64,000 nt of DNA from Candidatus Latescibacterota bacterium (GCA_022706085.1 JAKJDF010000002.1:320372-384371), one strand, 5' to 3'; shown: positions 17,465 through 26,692, numbered from the stretch's first letter. The notes: a model not told the origin generated them from the sequence alone. Program-made: numbers and translations.

Positions 17465-18478
17465 ATGACCACACGAGAACGCTTTCACGCGACCATGAAC
17501 TTCCAGCCGTTCGACCGCCTTCCCATCCTCGAATGGGCGGGCTGGTGGGACCAGACTATCGCGCGTTGGCATACGGAAGGATTGCCCGCCGAAATAACGG
17601 ATCGGTACGACATCTGCCGGCATTTCGGGCTCGACATTTACAAACAGGACTGGTTCGGTATCACCAAGCCCGGCTTTCCGTCGCCGAAATCCCACGGCGC
17701 CGGAGTGATCGAGACGGAAGCCGATTACGATCGCGTGCGGGAGTTCCTGTATCCGGACAACCCCGTGGACCCGAATCGGTGGGAGGCTCTTGCGGCGGAG
17801 CAGGCAACCGGGGAGATGGTCCTCTGGTTCAGCCTGAACGGGTTCTTCTGGTTTCCGCGGACGCTGCTCGGCATCCAGCGGCACCTGTTCGCGTTCTACG
17901 ATCAGAAGGAGCTGATGCACCGCATCAACAGCGACCTGCTGGAATGGAACCTCAAGGTGATTGACCAGCTCTGCGCGGTCTGTACGCCGGACTGGATGAC
18001 CTTTGCGGAGGATATGAGCTACAACCTGGGCTCGATGCTCTCGAAGGAGGCATTTGACGAGTTCATGCTGCCGTACTACCGGCAGATCGTGACGAAACTG
18101 AAGGAGCGCGGGATCATCACGATCATTGACTCGGACGGCGACATCACCGTGCCGGCGCACTGGTTCGAGGAGGCGGGGCTGGAGGGTATTCTGCCGCTGG
18201 AACGGCAGGCCGGCGTGGATATCGCGAAACTCAGACGCGAGCATCCGCGCATGCGCTTTATCGGGCACTTCGACAAAATGACGCAGAACAGGGGCGAAGA
18301 GGTGATGCGGGCGGAGTTCGAACGGCTCATCCCGACGGCCGCGAAAGGGGGCTTCCTCCCCAGTTGCGATCACCAGACGCCGCCCGGCGTTTCATACGAG
18401 GATTACAGGCTGTACATCAGGCTGTTCGAGGAGTACGGCGAGAAAGCGGGGAGGATGTCGCGGGGGTTGCCGAGTTGA
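17465..18478 (+). CDS. URO-D-fold protein (uroporphyrinogen decarboxylase-like)
   Basis: This 337-residue protein is of the URO-D/MtaA superfamily. It begins MTTRERFHATMNFQPFDRLP, the usual start of non-HemE members, and ends with PSCDHQTPPGVSYEDYRLY. True HemE would carry the RQAGR substrate loop, which is absent, so it is not the heme enzyme. Members of this branch are often corrinoid-linked methyltransferases, but the HxCG zinc motif seen in the second URO-D gene (47 kb) reads IGHFDK here, so a methyltransferase role is uncertain. ATG with GGGAAA upstream. Confidence 0.75.
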   Translation: MTTRERFHATMNFQPFDRLPILEWAGWWDQTIARWHTEGLPAEITDRYDICRHFGLDIYKQDWFGITKPGFPSPKSHGAGVIETEADYDRVREFLYPDNPVDPNRWEALAAEQATGEMVLWFSLNGFFWFPRTLLGIQRHLFAFYDQKELMHRINSDLLEWNLKVIDQLCAVCTPDWMTFAEDMSYNLGSMLSKEAFDEFMLPYYRQIVTKLKERGIITIIDSDGDITVPAHWFEEAGLEGILPLERQAGVDIAKLRREHPRMRFIGHFDKMTQNRGEEVMRAEFERLIPTAAKGGFLPSCDHQTPPGVSYEDYRLYIRLFEEYGEKAGRMSRGLPS

Positions 18479-18490
18479 GCTGACGGGTTG

Positions 18491-18871
18491 TCAGCACGTT
18501 CCATGCGCAAGCAAGGCAACCTTGTGGCCTTCGTGGAACAGGCGGTTGTACTCCCGGCACGCATCCGGTGTCGGCAGCACACGCACGTCGCGAATTCCCT
18601 TCGCAACGATCTTCTCGCGCACCTTCGCCGGGCACTCAAGCAGACCGTGCACGCCATTTCCGATGATCAGCACCTCGATGCCGCGCTTGTACACTCCGGT
18701 AATCATATCGGGCGTAAGCAGGTGCCCTTTCCGCTCCTCCCACTCGCTCACGTCCGTTCCGATGACGCGCACGTCCTTCCCGGCGCCTTTGCCTTTGCGA
18801 TGCTTTTTGCCGGCGATGGTGAACTCGCCAAAATCGAATTCCTCAATGGGACCCCGGCTGTCCTGAAACAT
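18491..18871 (-). CDS. Mth938-like (DUF498/AAMDC) domain protein
   Basis: A small 126-residue alpha/beta protein. Family features are GKDVRVIGTDVSEWEERKGH, EVLIIGNGVHG and a C-terminal CREYNRLFHEGHKVALLAHGTC. ATG at 18871 is preferred because GGAGGGGG precedes it by five bases. It overlaps the end of the upstream lipoprotein gene by 29 bases, so they are probably coupled. Members occur in all domains and have no established biochemical function. Cytoplasmic. Confidence 0.85.
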   Translation of the reverse strand: MFQDSRGPIEEFDFGEFTIAGKKHRKGKGAGKDVRVIGTDVSEWEERKGHLLTPDMITGVYKRGIEVLIIGNGVHGLLECPAKVREKIVAKGIRDVRVLPTPDACREYNRLFHEGHKVALLAHGTC

Positions 18872-19181
18872 CGTTGCCCCCTCCGTCGCCACACGGCTTC
18901 CGTTTCTTCCCGCCGCCCGCGCGCGCGGTTGCGCTGCCGCCGAGGGCCGCGCTCACGCCGATGAAATAACCGAGGTCATACCACCCGCCGGCGTTCGGGT
19001 AGGCGTAGATCCGGATATCCGTGAAGATGCTCGCGATAAGGCTGAAGAAGACCACAAGGCCGTCGAACAACCCGCGCCAGAACCCCGGAGGGTTGGCGAC
19101 AGGAAGGGAGGATTGCCTGGCGCAGGAGGCCATCAGGATTGCGATACCCGCCACTGTGACCCACACGGCGCGGCGTTTCAT
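18843..19181 (-). CDS. Small lipoprotein of a common uncharacterised family
   Basis: A 112-residue protein beginning MKRRAVWVTVAGIAILMASCARQ, a lipoprotein signal with lipobox MASC. The mature part contains GFWRGLFDGLVVFFSLIASIFTDIRIYAYP, then NAGGWYDLGYFIGV, a pattern seen in many small bacterial hypothetical proteins. A Gly/Lys-rich tail ends in NDVSGQPGSH. The ATG has GGAGGAGA nine bases upstream. Its stop lies inside the DUF498 gene. Probably a membrane-associated protein; function unknown. Confidence 0.7.
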   Translation of the reverse strand: MKRRAVWVTVAGIAILMASCARQSSLPVANPPGFWRGLFDGLVVFFSLIASIFTDIRIYAYPNAGGWYDLGYFIGVSAALGGSATARAGGGKKRKPCGDGGGNDVSGQPGSH

Positions 19182-19251
19182 TCCGGCTTGTCTCCTCCCG
19201 TGGAAGGCAATGCGTGGCGGCCCGACGGGCACGGAGCGTGCCCGAAAATGT

Positions 19252-19518
19252 TCAGGTTGTTTTTTTCTCGCAGCACGCGAGCATTTTGTTGTAGACCCAC
19301 GCGAATATGGCGCCGCAGATGAGTCCGTCCACGAGCCCCCAGATGAGCCCGATAATACTGCCAAGGGGGGTAACGGCATAGCCCCGGTAGATTTTGCCGA
19401 GGAATGTGATGCTCTCGGATGAACCGTCAAACGCGATGATCCACCAGGTGAGGATGAAAATGGCAAGGCCCCACAGGATGCCGCTCGTAAGCGCGAGCGC
19501 TTTGACATCGAGCTTCAT
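19252..19518 (-). CDS. Small membrane protein (holin-like annotation family)
   Basis: An 88-residue protein with two hydrophobic segments: LALTSGILWGLAIFILTWW and SIIGLIWGLVDGLICGAIFAWVYN. This is the family often labelled bacteriophage holin, though it occurs outside prophages and no phage genes are nearby, so the name is probably misleading. The ATG is preceded by GGAGGAG (AAAGGAGGAGCAACG). It is about 70 bases upstream of the small lipoprotein gene on the same strand. Confidence 0.75.
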   Translation of the reverse strand: MKLDVKALALTSGILWGLAIFILTWWIIAFDGSSESITFLGKIYRGYAVTPLGSIIGLIWGLVDGLICGAIFAWVYNKMLACCEKKTT

Positions 19519-19699
19519 GCGTTGCTCCTCCTTTCACCTCAACTTCACCGGCGGGCACGCTCCGTACGCGGGAAATTTACGAGGGGGAAGGCGGAAAGGC
19601 AAGGGGGAGGGTGCACGGGTGGCTTTTGGGAAAGGGCGGCTGTAACTTCTCGTACGAAAGATCTCTGGAGGCATGCTGCTGTATCGGGAGGCGTACAGT

Positions 19700-20629
19700 A
19701 TGGCTGAACCGTATACCATCCACATTCTCGTTGTTGACGGCGACCCGGGCGGGGTTAAAATCGTCGACAGGCAGAACTGGACCGGCTGGGGCATCGCGTT
19801 CCCGCGCTCTGCTTGGCCGAGCATTGCGAAACGACGTGAATTCGGTTCGCCCGGCGTCTACATTCTGACCGGCGTTAGCGAAGGCGCACAGGACGAGTTG
19901 CCAACCGTCTACGTCGGCCAGGGCGACGAAATCCGAACGCGCATCGACACCCACTACGCGGAAAAGGACTTCTGGGCTTGGGGCTACGCGTTCGTCTCCA
20001 AAGGAACGGCCCTCAACCGTGCGCATACCACATGGCTTGAGCACGCTCTAATTGATCTCGCCCACGAAGCGGGCCAATGCCACCTTGATAACAACACCAG
20101 GCCGAAAGAGCCGAATCTTGCCGAATGGGAGCGCGCGGACACACAGGGCTTTCTCCGCAAAATTCTGCGAATTTTGCCGCTTATCGGCGTGCGGGTTTTC
20201 GAGAGGCCGACCGCAGTAACAATGCCGACGCCCGCGCAGCCACCTCAGATTGCCGACGAGCGGGATACCGTCGTTGTACCTGCATGGGAGGATGGGTTCA
20301 AAGAGACTTTCCTGGGCCAGGATTGCTGGCACACGATACGAATCAGCGGTGGAATGTTGCAACGAATTCGGTTCATAGCCGCATACCGCACGGCGCCTGT
20401 CTCTGCTATCACGCATTATGCGCCGGTGGAAAGAATCGAGCCCTACGGCGACCACGGCGGGTACCGACTGATCTTCTCTGCCCACGCGAAGGAGATCACC
20501 CCGATACCATATGGGAACGCTGTTCCCGGCACGATGCAGGGGCCGCGGTACACGAGTCTGAAGAAGCTACTCGCGGCAAAATCTGTAGCAGAGTTGTTTG
20601 GACAGGGCACGACCGCCCAGCCGATTTGA
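19700..20629 (+). CDS. GIY-YIG domain protein
   Basis: A 309-residue protein with an N-terminal-central GIY-YIG nuclease-like domain: GVYILTGV and PTVYVGQGDEIRTRIDTH give the GIY and YIG elements plus the catalytic-type Arg, and TTWLEHALIDLA supplies the metal-ligand Glu. The C-terminal part (PWEDGF..., then MQGPRYTSLKKLLAAKSVAELFG) resembles the DUF4357-like tail found on other GIY-YIG proteins. I chose the ATG at 19700 because GGGAGG is eight bases upstream. It is flanked by repeat-rich gaps and stands alone, so it may be a horizontally acquired nuclease. No methyltransferase or restriction partner is adjacent. Confidence 0.75.
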   Translation: MAEPYTIHILVVDGDPGGVKIVDRQNWTGWGIAFPRSAWPSIAKRREFGSPGVYILTGVSEGAQDELPTVYVGQGDEIRTRIDTHYAEKDFWAWGYAFVSKGTALNRAHTTWLEHALIDLAHEAGQCHLDNNTRPKEPNLAEWERADTQGFLRKILRILPLIGVRVFERPTAVTMPTPAQPPQIADERDTVVVPAWEDGFKETFLGQDCWHTIRISGGMLQRIRFIAAYRTAPVSAITHYAPVERIEPYGDHGGYRLIFSAHAKEITPIPYGNAVPGTMQGPRYTSLKKLLAAKSVAELFGQGTTAQPI

Positions 20630-20641
20630 GGGCATACTCGA

Positions 20642-20669
20642 GCGGCTGCAGAAAAAGAACAGCAGCCGC
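20642..20669 (+). terminator. Hairpin after the GIY-YIG gene
   Basis: GCGGCTGC and GCAGCCGC form an 8-bp stem with a 12-base A-rich loop, thirteen bases after the stop. No U-tract follows, so it is a weak or factor-dependent terminator. The rest of the 370-base gap (to 20997) holds the palindromic repeat below and several further GCACG-type inverted repeats, and no gene that I can support. Confidence 0.45.
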
Positions 20670-20737
20670 CCGTAAAGGCCTCGCGTTACGGAAGCAAACC
20701 CGCCCAGCTGTCTCCGGAATTACGACGCGCGTCTTTG

Positions 20738-20765
20738 TGGATTCCCGCTTTCGCGGGAATGACGG
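20738..20765. repeat. Second copy of the TGGATTCCCGC palindrome
   Basis: Reads TGGATTCCCGCT, then TTCGCGGGAATGACGG, and differs from the 17.3 kb copy at one base. It lies in the gap between the GIY-YIG gene and the methyltransferase. Confidence 0.8.
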
Positions 20766-20997
20766 CTTTGGGGAGCGGGTCCGCGTTTGATGGCAGCGCA
20801 AGCACGTTTCGTGCTCCCGAAAGCACGCGGAATGACAGCACTTTGGCACGGGGCTCCTTGATACAGCGCCAACGTGTGCGCTGCGCGCGCAGCGCTACTT
20901 GGAGACCCGCGCGAACCCGGCGGTCTGGCCGGCTCCCGCATTTCCTTCTATATTCCCTTTTCCGCGTTCTGTTCCGTCGCCGAAAAGGTGGGCGATC

Positions 20998-21735
20998 ATG
21001 GACAACTACGAGTTTTGCGTTGAGTGGGTTCTCGACAAGGGGCGTACGGACTCGATCCGGGTTCTCGACTACGGATGCGGCGCCGGGGAGATCGTGAAGC
21101 TGCTCCGCGCACGGGGCGTCGAGGCCTTCGGGTGCGACGTGTATTACGACGCGGCGGACTATTCGAACACGATGGATCCGGGGCTGTTCGGCACGGTGTT
21201 GAAGAAGATGGAAGGCGGAACGATACCTTTTTCTGATTCGGAGTTTGACTTCGTCATCAACAATCAGGTGATGGAGCATGTAGAGAATCTGGACGCCGTG
21301 CTTTGCGAAATATGTCGGGTGCTGAAACCGGGCGGGCTTCTGCTGAGCCTGTTCCCTGACAGGCGCGTGTGGCGCGAGGGGCATTCCGGCATCCCGTTTT
21401 TCCACTGGTTCCCGAAAGGCAGCCGTTTCCGGATGTATTACGCACTGGCACTACGAACGCTCGGCCTCGGTTACTTCAAAGAGGGGAAAACACGCAAAAA
21501 GTGGAGCGAGGACTACTGCACATGGCTTGACAAATGGACATATTACCGCAGCCGGAAGGAGATCCGCGAGACGTTCGCGAAGCATTTCGCGGAATTGAGG
21601 CACCTCGAGGTGTACTGGTTGCACAAGCGGCTGGGACCAAAGAGGGTAATCGCCGCGTGGCTGCCCGCCGTCATTCAGCGCTACGTTGTCTGGAAGCTTG
21701 CAGGGCTCGTGCTGGAAGCGCGGAAGGCATCCTGA
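20998..21735 (+). CDS. Class I SAM-dependent methyltransferase
   Basis: A 245-residue methyltransferase. Motif I is RVLDYGCGAGEIVKLL, the post-I acidic turn is GCDVYYD, motif II region FDFVINNQVMEHVENLD, and motif III CRVLKPGGLLLSLFPD. This is the Methyltransf_11/23 layout. The C-terminal third (WLDKWTYYRSRKEIRETFAKHF) is typical of glycan or small-molecule methyltransferases, but the substrate cannot be inferred. ATG start with AGGTGGG upstream. Confidence 0.85.
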   Translation: MDNYEFCVEWVLDKGRTDSIRVLDYGCGAGEIVKLLRARGVEAFGCDVYYDAADYSNTMDPGLFGTVLKKMEGGTIPFSDSEFDFVINNQVMEHVENLDAVLCEICRVLKPGGLLLSLFPDRRVWREGHSGIPFFHWFPKGSRFRMYYALALRTLGLGYFKEGKTRKKWSEDYCTWLDKWTYYRSRKEIRETFAKHFAELRHLEVYWLHKRLGPKRVIAAWLPAVIQRYVVWKLAGLVLEARKAS

Positions 21736-21749
21736 ACCTGCTACCAACG

Positions 21750-21787
21750 AAAAAGGGGAGCGCGGCGAACCGTGCTCCCCTGGGTTT
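21750..21787. terminator. Bidirectional intrinsic terminator
   Basis: GGGGAGC (21755-21761) and GCTCCCC (21774-21780) form a stem, with GGGTTTTTG after it on the plus strand and an A-run (CGAAAAA) before it that gives a U-tract for the minus strand. It lies between the convergent methyltransferase and hydrolase-like genes. Confidence 0.8.
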
Positions 21788-21805
21788 TTGTCTTGTCGCT
21801 CGTGG

Positions 21806-22561
21806 CTATCGGACCGCCGCCTTGATCCAGTTGTTGAGGAAGTCCACCGCGGCCGCCTTGTTTTCCAGACGCAACGGCGGGCGGGGTACCTGCTCCTTTA
21901 TTTCGATCACGCTTCCCCTCCCGATCCAGGAATCGAGCGTTCGGGGAGTGGTGCGGGTTGCTTCCGCGGGCAACTCGGTCATGATCACCAGGGGGCGGTC
22001 GCCGTATTCGGCCATGATGGCGGGCGTCGTAAGCCGGCTGGACTCGGGAGGGGAGAACAGCGCGACCGCGGCGACCGTCGGGTCGGCAACTGCTTCATGC
22101 AATCCGCAATATCCGCCAATTCCCGCTCCCAGAACGACCACCTTCGCGCCGGGGGCTTTTGACCGCACAAATGCCACAGCGGCTTTGACGTCCTTTATGT
22201 AATACGCAAGCGCGCGCAGTGTATCGTTTCCCACCCAGACAGGGGGCGCATTAACGGGCATCTGGCTGTCGCCCTGATCGCGCAGGTCTACGGTAAGCAC
22301 GGACCATCCCGATGCGGCAAACTGCTGCGCCGTACTGGCCCAGGTCCCGCGGGAATGGGTTAATGCGGGCAGGCAGACGATACCTGCGCGTGAGTTTGGA
22401 ACACCAAACCACGTTCCCACGAGTTTCACGCTGTCCTCGCTGATTATCTCTACGGTCTGCGCTTCGACCGCGACAGGCGCGGGTTCCTGCTCCTTTCCGC
22501 CACAACCTGCGAGAAGCCCCGCGGCTCCGACCACGGCACACAGAACGATTTTCCGTACCAT
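21806..22561 (-). CDS. Alpha/beta hydrolase-fold lipoprotein lacking the nucleophile serine
   Basis: A 251-residue protein starting MVRKIVLCAVVGAAGLLAGC, a lipoprotein signal with lipobox LAGC. The fold is that of dienelactone-hydrolase-like enzymes: ALTHSRGTWASTAQQFAASG, TVDLRDQGDSQ, and the nucleophile elbow VVVLGAGIGGYCG. The elbow position that should be Ser (GxSxG) is Gly147 in GAGIGG, so normal serine chemistry is lost unless Cys152 or another residue takes over. The ATG at 22561 is used rather than one nine bases earlier because GGGAGG is then eight bases away. Stand-alone gene between aceE and a terminator. Confidence 0.75.
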   Translation of the reverse strand: MVRKIVLCAVVGAAGLLAGCGGKEQEPAPVAVEAQTVEIISEDSVKLVGTWFGVPNSRAGIVCLPALTHSRGTWASTAQQFAASGWSVLTVDLRDQGDSQMPVNAPPVWVGNDTLRALAYYIKDVKAAVAFVRSKAPGAKVVVLGAGIGGYCGLHEAVADPTVAAVALFSPPESSRLTTPAIMAEYGDRPLVIMTELPAEATRTTPRTLDSWIGRGSVIEIKEQVPRPPLRLENKAAAVDFLNNWIKAAVR

Positions 22562-22690
22562 CGCATCCACCTCCCGGCATGGAACGCCGTTACGTACCCT
22601 GTCACCAAGGCTTCTGGAAGGACGCTAGTAACATAGGGTCTTGATTGCGAAAAACCAAACCGCTGCACGCAAAATTCTTCGCGAATTAAC

Positions 22691-25375
22691 CTACGAGATG
22701 GCCGGATCCGGTTTGTCCGGGTTTGCAAGGAGGTCGCGCATGGCTTTTTTCAGGTCATCCCGTGCGAATTTGCCCTGCCGGGTGAGTTCCGTCAGCGCGG
22801 AGAGCGCGATATGCTCCGCGTTCACCTCGAAGAAACGTCTCAACGCGCGCCGGCCGTCGCTTCTGCCGAATCCGTCGGTTCCGAGGCAGACCGGCGGCGT
22901 GGGAAACCAGCGATCGATCGACGCGGGCAACGCTTTCACATAATCCGAAGCCATCACAAACGCGCCTGATTCCTGTTTCAGCGCCGAGGCAACGTAGGGT
23001 TCCTTCGGCGGGTCGAACGGATGAAGGATGTTCCACCGCTCCGCAGCAAGGCCGTCGCGGTAGAGCTCCTTGAAGCTCGTGATGCTCCACACGTCGGCAG
23101 GCACGTTGAAGACGTCTTCCAGCAAGTGCTGCGCCTTCAGAGCTTCGTTGAGAATGGCTCCGGAGCCGAACAGGTTGGCTTTTGCTTTCGAACTCGGCAG
23201 CGACGCGGGGCGGAATTTGTACATGCCTTTCAGGATCGCGGTGGGATCCACATGCGCAGGCATGGCAGGCATCGGATAGTTCTCGTTCTCCACCGTCACA
23301 TAATAGAACACCGATTCTTGCTCCTGATACATGCGGCGCATTCCGTCGCGGATGATGACGGCGAGTTCAAACGCGAATGCCGGGTCGTATGCGACAAGAT
23401 TGGGCACGGGATACGCGAGAAGATGGCTGTTGCCGTCCTGATGCTGGAGGCCTTCGCCTGCCAGCGTTGTTCGACCCGCGGTTCCTCCGATCAGGAAGCC
23501 TCGGGAACGGATGTCTCCCGCCGCCCATACGAGGTCCCCAACGCGTTGCAGGCCGAACATGGAGTAGAAAATGAAGAACGGGATGGTGTTCACGCCGTGA
23601 GTCGCGTACGCAGTGCCTGCCGCAATGAACGAGGCCATCGAACCCGCTTCCGTGATTCCCTCCTCAAGAATCTGTCCGTCCCTGGCTTCTTTGTAGTAAA
23701 GCAGGTTGTCCCTGTCCACCGGATCGTACAACTGCCCCACGTGGGAGTAGATGCCCGACTGCCGGAACAGCGCTTCCATTCCGAAAGTGCGGGCTTCGTC
23801 GGGTACAATCGGCACGACAAGTTTGCCCCATTCCGGGTCGCGCAGGAGCTTGGTCAGCAGCCGCACGAATACCATCGTAGTGGAAACCCCGCGATCTTCG
23901 GTGCCTCTGGCGAACTCCGCGAACAGATCCTCGTCCGGCGGCGGCAGAGGGGCATTTCGTGGCTTCCGTGAGGGCGCGAATCCCCCGAGAGCTCTTCGGC
24001 GCTCGAGCATGTATTCGATTTCCCGGCTTCCCTCCGGGGGGCGATAGAACGGCGCGGTCGCGAGGTCCTCGTCCGAAATCGGAATTCCGAAACGGCTGCG
24101 GAACTCCGAAAGTTCCTTTTCGTTCATCTTCTTCTGCTGGTGGGCTACGTTTTTCCCTTCACCGGCTTCGCCGAGGCCGTACCCCTTGATCGTGCGCGCC
24201 AGCACAACCGTCGGGTGGCCTTTGTGCTCGACCGCAGCCTTGAACGCCGCGTAGACCTTCTCCGGATCGTGGCCCCCGAGGCGCATCTTCTGCAGGTGTT
24301 CGTCGGAGTAGTTCTCCACCATTTTCAGGAGGCGGGGATCCGCACCGAAGAAGTGCTTGCGGATGTACGCGCCGCCTTCCACGCTGTATTTCTGATACTC
24401 GCCGTCCACGACTTCGCCCATGCGGCGAACGAGTATTCCGTCGCGATCCGCCGCGATGAGTTCGTCCCACTCGCTGCCCCAGACTACTTTGATCACATTC
24501 CAGCCGGCGCCCCGGAAGGCGGCTTCCAGTTCCTCGATGATGTGGCCGTTTCCGCGGACAGGGCCATCGAGCCGCTGCAGGTTGCAGTTGATCACCCAGA
24601 TGAGATTATCCAGTTTTTCCCGCGCCGCAAGCGTGATGGCGCCGAGCGATTCCGGTTCATCCGTTTCACCGTCTCCCAGAAATGCCCACACCTTGCCGCC
24701 TGTGTCCTTTTTCAGGCCGCGGTCTTCCAGATAGCGGTTGAATCGCGCCTGATAGATAGACATGATGGGGCCAAGACCCATTGACACGGTGGGAAACTCC
24801 CAAAACTCAGGCATCAGCCACGGGTGGGGATACGAAGACAGACCCCCGCCCGGGCGCAACTCCTGACGGAAGCTTTCCAGGTCCTCTTCGGTCAGTCTTC
24901 CCTCGAGAAAGGCACGCGCGTAGATACCGGGCGACGCGTGACCCTGGAAGTAGATCTGGTCCCCGTCGTAACCATCGCCCCGTCCCCGGAAGAAGTGGTT
25001 GAACCCGACTTCATACAGCGTGGCGGCGGACGCGTACGTGGAAATGTGGCCGCCGATGCTGCTGCTCGCGCGGTTTGCCCGAACCACCATCGCCATGGCG
25101 TTCCAGCGCACCAGGCTTTTGATCCTGCGCTCGATTTCCCGGCTTCCCGGGTACGGCGGCTGCTTTTCCGGTGGAATCGTGTTGATGTGCGGGGTGGAAG
25201 CGGAAAATGGCACGTCGACGCCTGCGACACGAGCTTCATTCTGCAGCATCTGAAGCAGGCCTTCAACGCGTTCAGGTCCTCCGCTGCGCAATACATAGTA
25301 CAGGGAATCGAGCCATTCCCTTTTCTCCGCGAGGTTCATCCCAGCGGGTTCTCCAGACCGGGTCGTTTCACTCAT
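22691..25375 (-). CDS. aceE: Pyruvate dehydrogenase E1, homodimeric type
   Basis: This 894-residue thiamine diphosphate-dependent enzyme decarboxylates pyruvate in the pyruvate dehydrogenase complex. The ThDP motif is clear: WAFLGDGETDEPES followed by LIWVINCNLQRLDGPVRGNG. The length is normal for AceE. The ATG has GAGGAA nine bases upstream. The partners aceF (E2) and lpd (E3) are not adjacent, so the gene is isolated from its complex; its upstream gap is shared with the divergent PorV/PorQ-like gene. Full-length and apparently intact. Confidence 0.95.
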   Translation of the reverse strand: MSETTRSGEPAGMNLAEKREWLDSLYYVLRSGGPERVEGLLQMLQNEARVAGVDVPFSASTPHINTIPPEKQPPYPGSREIERRIKSLVRWNAMAMVVRANRASSSIGGHISTYASAATLYEVGFNHFFRGRGDGYDGDQIYFQGHASPGIYARAFLEGRLTEEDLESFRQELRPGGGLSSYPHPWLMPEFWEFPTVSMGLGPIMSIYQARFNRYLEDRGLKKDTGGKVWAFLGDGETDEPESLGAITLAAREKLDNLIWVINCNLQRLDGPVRGNGHIIEELEAAFRGAGWNVIKVVWGSEWDELIAADRDGILVRRMGEVVDGEYQKYSVEGGAYIRKHFFGADPRLLKMVENYSDEHLQKMRLGGHDPEKVYAAFKAAVEHKGHPTVVLARTIKGYGLGEAGEGKNVAHQQKKMNEKELSEFRSRFGIPISDEDLATAPFYRPPEGSREIEYMLERRRALGGFAPSRKPRNAPLPPPDEDLFAEFARGTEDRGVSTTMVFVRLLTKLLRDPEWGKLVVPIVPDEARTFGMEALFRQSGIYSHVGQLYDPVDRDNLLYYKEARDGQILEEGITEAGSMASFIAAGTAYATHGVNTIPFFIFYSMFGLQRVGDLVWAAGDIRSRGFLIGGTAGRTTLAGEGLQHQDGNSHLLAYPVPNLVAYDPAFAFELAVIIRDGMRRMYQEQESVFYYVTVENENYPMPAMPAHVDPTAILKGMYKFRPASLPSSKAKANLFGSGAILNEALKAQHLLEDVFNVPADVWSITSFKELYRDGLAAERWNILHPFDPPKEPYVASALKQESGAFVMASDYVKALPASIDRWFPTPPVCLGTDGFGRSDGRRALRRFFEVNAEHIALSALTELTRQGKFARDDLKKAMRDLLANPDKPDPAIS

Positions 25376-25654
25376 CGTTGGCGTTCCTCAGAGTGGAAAA
25401 AGCGTCAGATCGTTCCGCGAAGGGCCGGGAAAAAAGGTGCGTCGAACTAATGTACGCCCCTCGCCATACGAAGGCAAAATCGATATGAGAACGCTTTTTC
25501 GCAGACTGAACGTTCCCATTGCATCCTTCGCGGCGTACTTTTGTCTCATAGGCCGCGCATTCTGGAACGGGCCGCTGGCCTTCCACGCTCCCTGTATAGC
25601 CCGCAAATCCTGCGGGACGCGGGTTCCGCACGGCTTATCTTTCCGGAGCGAACT

Positions 25655-26692
25655 TTGTCTACGTCGAACCGGCTGGTCCTTTTCCTCACGCTCGTGTCCG
25701 CCTCGGTGTCCTCGGGAGCCACGCGGTACGCGGGGGACTTTCTTGCCGTGGGGGTAAGCCCGCGCGCTACCGGGATGGGCTCCGCCGTGACGGCGATAGC
25801 TGCTGGCCCGGAGGCGTCGTACTGGAATCCGGCGGGCCTGGCGGCGGGGATGACCGGCGCGCCCGTTTCCGTCGCGATGGAACACGCGGAACGGTTCGGC
25901 GGGGTTGTGAAGCACGACGCCGTGAGTGCCGCGATTCCGCTTTCGAGAAGCGTGCTCGGGGTATTTCTTTTCCGGGGCGCGGTGGATGGCATCATCTTCG
26001 CCGACTCCACCACGCTGGTAGACCCCAGCCTGCCGTTGAGCGAATCCAATATGCCGGATCCGTCGAAAACGCGGACGTTCTCCAACGCCGACTACGTGCT
26101 TCACGTGGCAACGGGGCACATGGTGGCGCGTACGCTCAGGGTGGGAGCAGGAGTGAAACTGGTGCGCCGGACGATTGGAGGAACGGCTGCGTTCGGGTAC
26201 GGCGTAGACCTCGGTGCTCAGTGGGAGCCGCACCCGCAAATCGCATTAGGATTGCTTGTTCGAGACGCCACTACTACGCGCGTGAACTGGGACAACAGCC
26301 GCACCGACGTTGTCTACCCCACGGTACATACCGGCGCGGCATTCAGTTTCCCGTTCCCTCGCATCAATGGGCGGCTGGTGGTGGCCGGGAACTCAACGGT
26401 CGGATCAGAATCGGGGGGATACGGAGGATTCGCTCCCTGGCGGGTGCTGAATGCCCGGAACGTGGCGAACCTCGGAGTCGAATACGAGTGGCGTGAAACA
26501 ATTGCGCTGCGACTTGGCAGCCAGAACGTACGTGGGATGCTGGGGCCGGGCTCGGCGGAAGTAACCGCCGGTATGGGGTTGCGCGGTCACCTACCGTGGT
26601 TTTCCGGTGTCCGGCGTATGGGCGTCGATCTGGCATGGATCCGGCACACCCTGCGCGATTCGTACCGTCTCGGCGCAACGGTGGAATGGTAG
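25655..26692 (+). CDS. PorV/PorQ-family outer-membrane protein
   Basis: A 345-residue predicted beta-barrel of the FadL-like UPF0164/PorV-PorQ group, associated in Bacteroidota with type IX secretion. Signature region: FLAVGVSPRATGMGSAVTA followed by SYWNPAGLA. The TTG start with GGAG eight bases upstream yields MSTSNRLVLFLTLVSASVSSG, a signal peptide; the open frame extends 38 codons upstream without a good site. It is followed with 23 bases spacing by a lipoprotein gene. A second, distinct member lies at 55.2 kb. Confidence 0.75.
   Translation: MSTSNRLVLFLTLVSASVSSGATRYAGDFLAVGVSPRATGMGSAVTAIAAGPEASYWNPAGLAAGMTGAPVSVAMEHAERFGGVVKHDAVSAAIPLSRSVLGVFLFRGAVDGIIFADSTTLVDPSLPLSESNMPDPSKTRTFSNADYVLHVATGHMVARTLRVGAGVKLVRRTIGGTAAFGYGVDLGAQWEPHPQIALGLLVRDATTTRVNWDNSRTDVVYPTVHTGAAFSFPFPRINGRLVVAGNSTVGSESGGYGGFAPWRVLNARNVANLGVEYEWRETIALRLGSQNVRGMLGPGSAEVTAGMGLRGHLPWFSGVRRMGVDLAWIRHTLRDSYRLGATVEW

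Noticed and set aside
16697-18373. 558-codon minus-strand frame across the toroid-like and URO-D genes
   Set aside because: It spans the intergenic repeats and two real genes; composition (His/Arg/Pro-rich) is that of a shadow frame.
19252-19518. Prophage evidence from a holin-like protein
   Set aside because: No other phage genes nearby; the family is widespread outside prophages.
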